Part shown: piece after piece, positions 62,469 to 64,000 of the stretch
How the letters are laid out: each line of letters begins with the position of its first letter
Numbering within the stretch: position 1 is the stretch's first letter
Origin: CAWBBA01 sp963741625
GTDB taxonomy: Bacteria; Desulfobacterota; Desulfomonilia; Desulfomonilales; Desulfomonilaceae
Length of the DNA stretch: 64,000 nucleotides
NCBI GenBank assembly: GCA_963741625.1
Contig: CAVUIT010000012.1
Coordinates: 372,001-436,000 of the forward strand
Reading direction: 5' to 3'
Notes under the pieces: generated by a model
What the model was told of the DNA's origin: nothing
Seen by the model: the letters and a program-made list of their open reading frames with translations, nothing else
The model's database searches: none
Translations under genes and position numbers: made by a program

Positions 62469-64000
62469 TCACCGATCAACGTCAGCCAGCACAAAATCAA
62501 TGCTGCCCAGGATAGCAATCAGATCCGCAATTGCCAGCCCGCGACTGATCAGAGGTATCATCTGCAGGTGAGCGAACGACGGTGTCCGTATACGCGTGCG
62601 GTACGACACAGTGTTGCCGTCACTGATCAGGTAATATCCGTTATTGCCCTTTGTGGCCTCAATGCCGCAAAACGCCTCACCGGCCGGGATGACGGGCCCC
62701 CAGCTCACGCTCAAGAAATGGGTAATAAGCGTTTCTATGTCGTGCATTGTGCGCTCCTTGAGGGGAGGCGTCGCAAGCGGGTGATCCGACTTATAAGGAC
62801 CCTCAGGCATATTACTCATGCACTGTTTGATGATGCGCAGACTCTGGCGCATCTCCTCAACCCGAACAACACCGCGGTCATAGCAGTCACCGTGTGTCGT
62901 CGGTAGGAATGTCAAACTCGAATTGATCGTAGCCGGAGTAAGGTCTCTTCTTGCGAAAATCCCACTCGAAACCGCACGCGCGTAAACCCGGTCCCGTCAC
63001 TCCCCACTCTATTGCTTCATCCAGAGTGTAGCTTCCGACACCCACGGTACGGGCTTTGAAAATTCGGTTTTGCATCACCAATTTGTCGTATTCGGCCAGA
63101 CGCTTGGGAAAATAGTCCAAGAACCTTCCGACCAGCCCATCCCACCCATTGGGCAAATCCTGGGCCACCCCGCCAATACGGAACCAGCTTGGGTGCATGC
63201 GGCCGCCGCAAATGGCTTCTACAATCTCAAAAACTCGTTCCCGATCGTTAAACATGAAAAATACAGGGGACATCGCTCCCACGTCCTGGGCAAAGGTCCC
63301 GTACCAGACCAGATGGCTGGCGATCCTGAAGAATTCCGCCATCATCACTCGGACAACCTTCACTTTGTCCGGAACCTCTATCCCGGCCAGCTTTTCGACC
63401 GCCAGGACATAGGGGAGATTGTTCATCACCCCACCGAGGTAATCGATGCGATCCGTATAGGGAATGTACGTGTGCCAGGACTGGCGTTCGCCCATTTTCT
63501 CAGCGCCGCGATGGTGATAGCCGATGTCCGGTACAGCGTCCACGATCTCTTCGCCGTCGAGCTGAAGCACAATTCGCAAGAGGCCATGCGTTCCAGGATG
63601 TTGAGGTCCCAGATTGAGAAACATGTAATCACTGTCCGGCCCCCCTGGCGTCAGGCCCCAATCTTCCGGCCGAAACTGCAATTGGCGCTCTTCCGCCACT
63701 GCTCGCGCTTCCGGCATGTGGAACGGCTCCATCTCGGTGGCGCGAGCAGGATGTTCCTTCCGTAGTGGATGTCCTTCCCAGTAGGGCGGCATGAGGATTC
63801 GCCTGAGATTCGGGTGGCCCTCAAATCCGATCCCGAACATGTCCCACACTTCGCGCTCGTACCAATTTGCACAGGGCCAAATGTCCACCACACTCTGTGC
63901 GGCAGGAAAGTCCCCCTTCAGAGGCACTTTTATCCGGAGGTCTTCGTTGCGGTCGTAAGAAAGAAGATGATAAACCACCGTGAAGTCGGAATCCGGCAGT
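62469..64000 (-). CDS. nuoCD: NADH-quinone oxidoreductase fused subunit C/D (frameshifted, runs off the window)
   Basis: The N-terminus lies beyond 64000; the visible end of the NuoC part reads FTVVYHLLSYDRNEDLRIKVPLKGDFPAAQSVVDIWPCANWYEREVWDMFGIGFEGHPNLRRILMP. It continues without break into NuoD (DYMFLNLGPQHPGTHGLLRIVLQLDGEEIVDAVPDIGYHHRGAEKMGE), the fused form known from E. coli. The quinone-site residues His and Tyr in GPQHPGTHG and region RIDYLGG are kept. Near 62895 the frame changes: EFDIPTDD in one, THGDCYDRGVVRVEEMRQSLRIIKQC in the other, ending SIDFVLADVDR at 62469. One missing base explains it. Confidence 0.92.

Noticed and set aside
1..64000. CRISPR arrays, tRNA or rRNA genes, transposases, integrases and phage genes
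   Set aside because: Searched by eye for regular repeat-spacer patterns, tRNA T-loop sequence outside genes, and recognisable enzymes; none was found.

Overview
The window looks like chromosomal DNA of an anaerobic, respiring Gram-negative bacterium, most likely of the former Deltaproteobacteria (Desulfobacterota). This is inferred from gene content: three sigma-54 enhancer-binding regulators, a tungsten/molybdenum aldehyde:ferredoxin oxidoreductase, branched-chain amino acid ABC and TRAP uptake systems, and many dispersed palindromic intergenic repeats. No tRNA, rRNA, CRISPR array, transposase or phage gene was seen.

Layout. 0-2.4 kb: a minus-strand trio (RDD protein, small protein, multi-pass membrane protein). 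2.9-8.7 kb: a broken sigma-54 PAS regulator and a CheB-CheR-PAS hybrid signalling protein sitting between two copies of a ~145-bp nested-palindrome repeat. 8.7-13.9 kb: threonyl-tRNA synthetase without a TGS domain, small orphan genes and a Tat-exported metallo-beta-lactamase-fold protein. 14.1-24.9 kb: a catabolic block on the minus strand, livK-H-M-G-F, iron alcohol dehydrogenase, aldehyde:ferredoxin oxidoreductase and a CoA-transferase relic. It is preceded by a consensus -24/-12 promoter, two ATTGC-N6-GCAAT palindromes and a PAS/sigma-54 activator gene, so uptake and oxidation of the substrate are probably induced together. 25-31.6 kb: a P1-family peptidase, an acetyltransferase-like protein, an ECF sigma/anti-sigma/periplasmic sensor set with a ZraP-like protein, and two small secreted Cys-rich proteins that share one leader. 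32-41 kb: MoxR ATPase/VWA pair, a class A PBP-like glycosyltransferase with an eroded transpeptidase domain, LUD protein/GHMP kinase pair, and an APS kinase-phosphodiesterase fusion. 41.4-47.3 kb: an NtrC-type two-component system, an archaemetzincin, and two genes with a four-cysteine module, one fused to a GcvH-like domain without its lipoyl lysine; a sigma-54 promoter lies ahead of them. 47.4-50.3 kb: a TRAP transporter. 50.4-64 kb: a complex I operon in the order nuoCD-E-F-G-H-I-J-K-L-M-N, with a fused nuoCD and an E. coli-like NuoG; nuoAB would lie beyond the right edge.

A striking property is the number of single-base frameshifts: about 13 breaks in ten genes, five of them in nuoCD, nuoF, nuoG and nuoN. 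Each break leaves conserved protein readable in the next frame, which suggests uncorrected indels in the sequence at least as much as real gene decay. Frameshifted genes are therefore annotated over their whole conserved extent.
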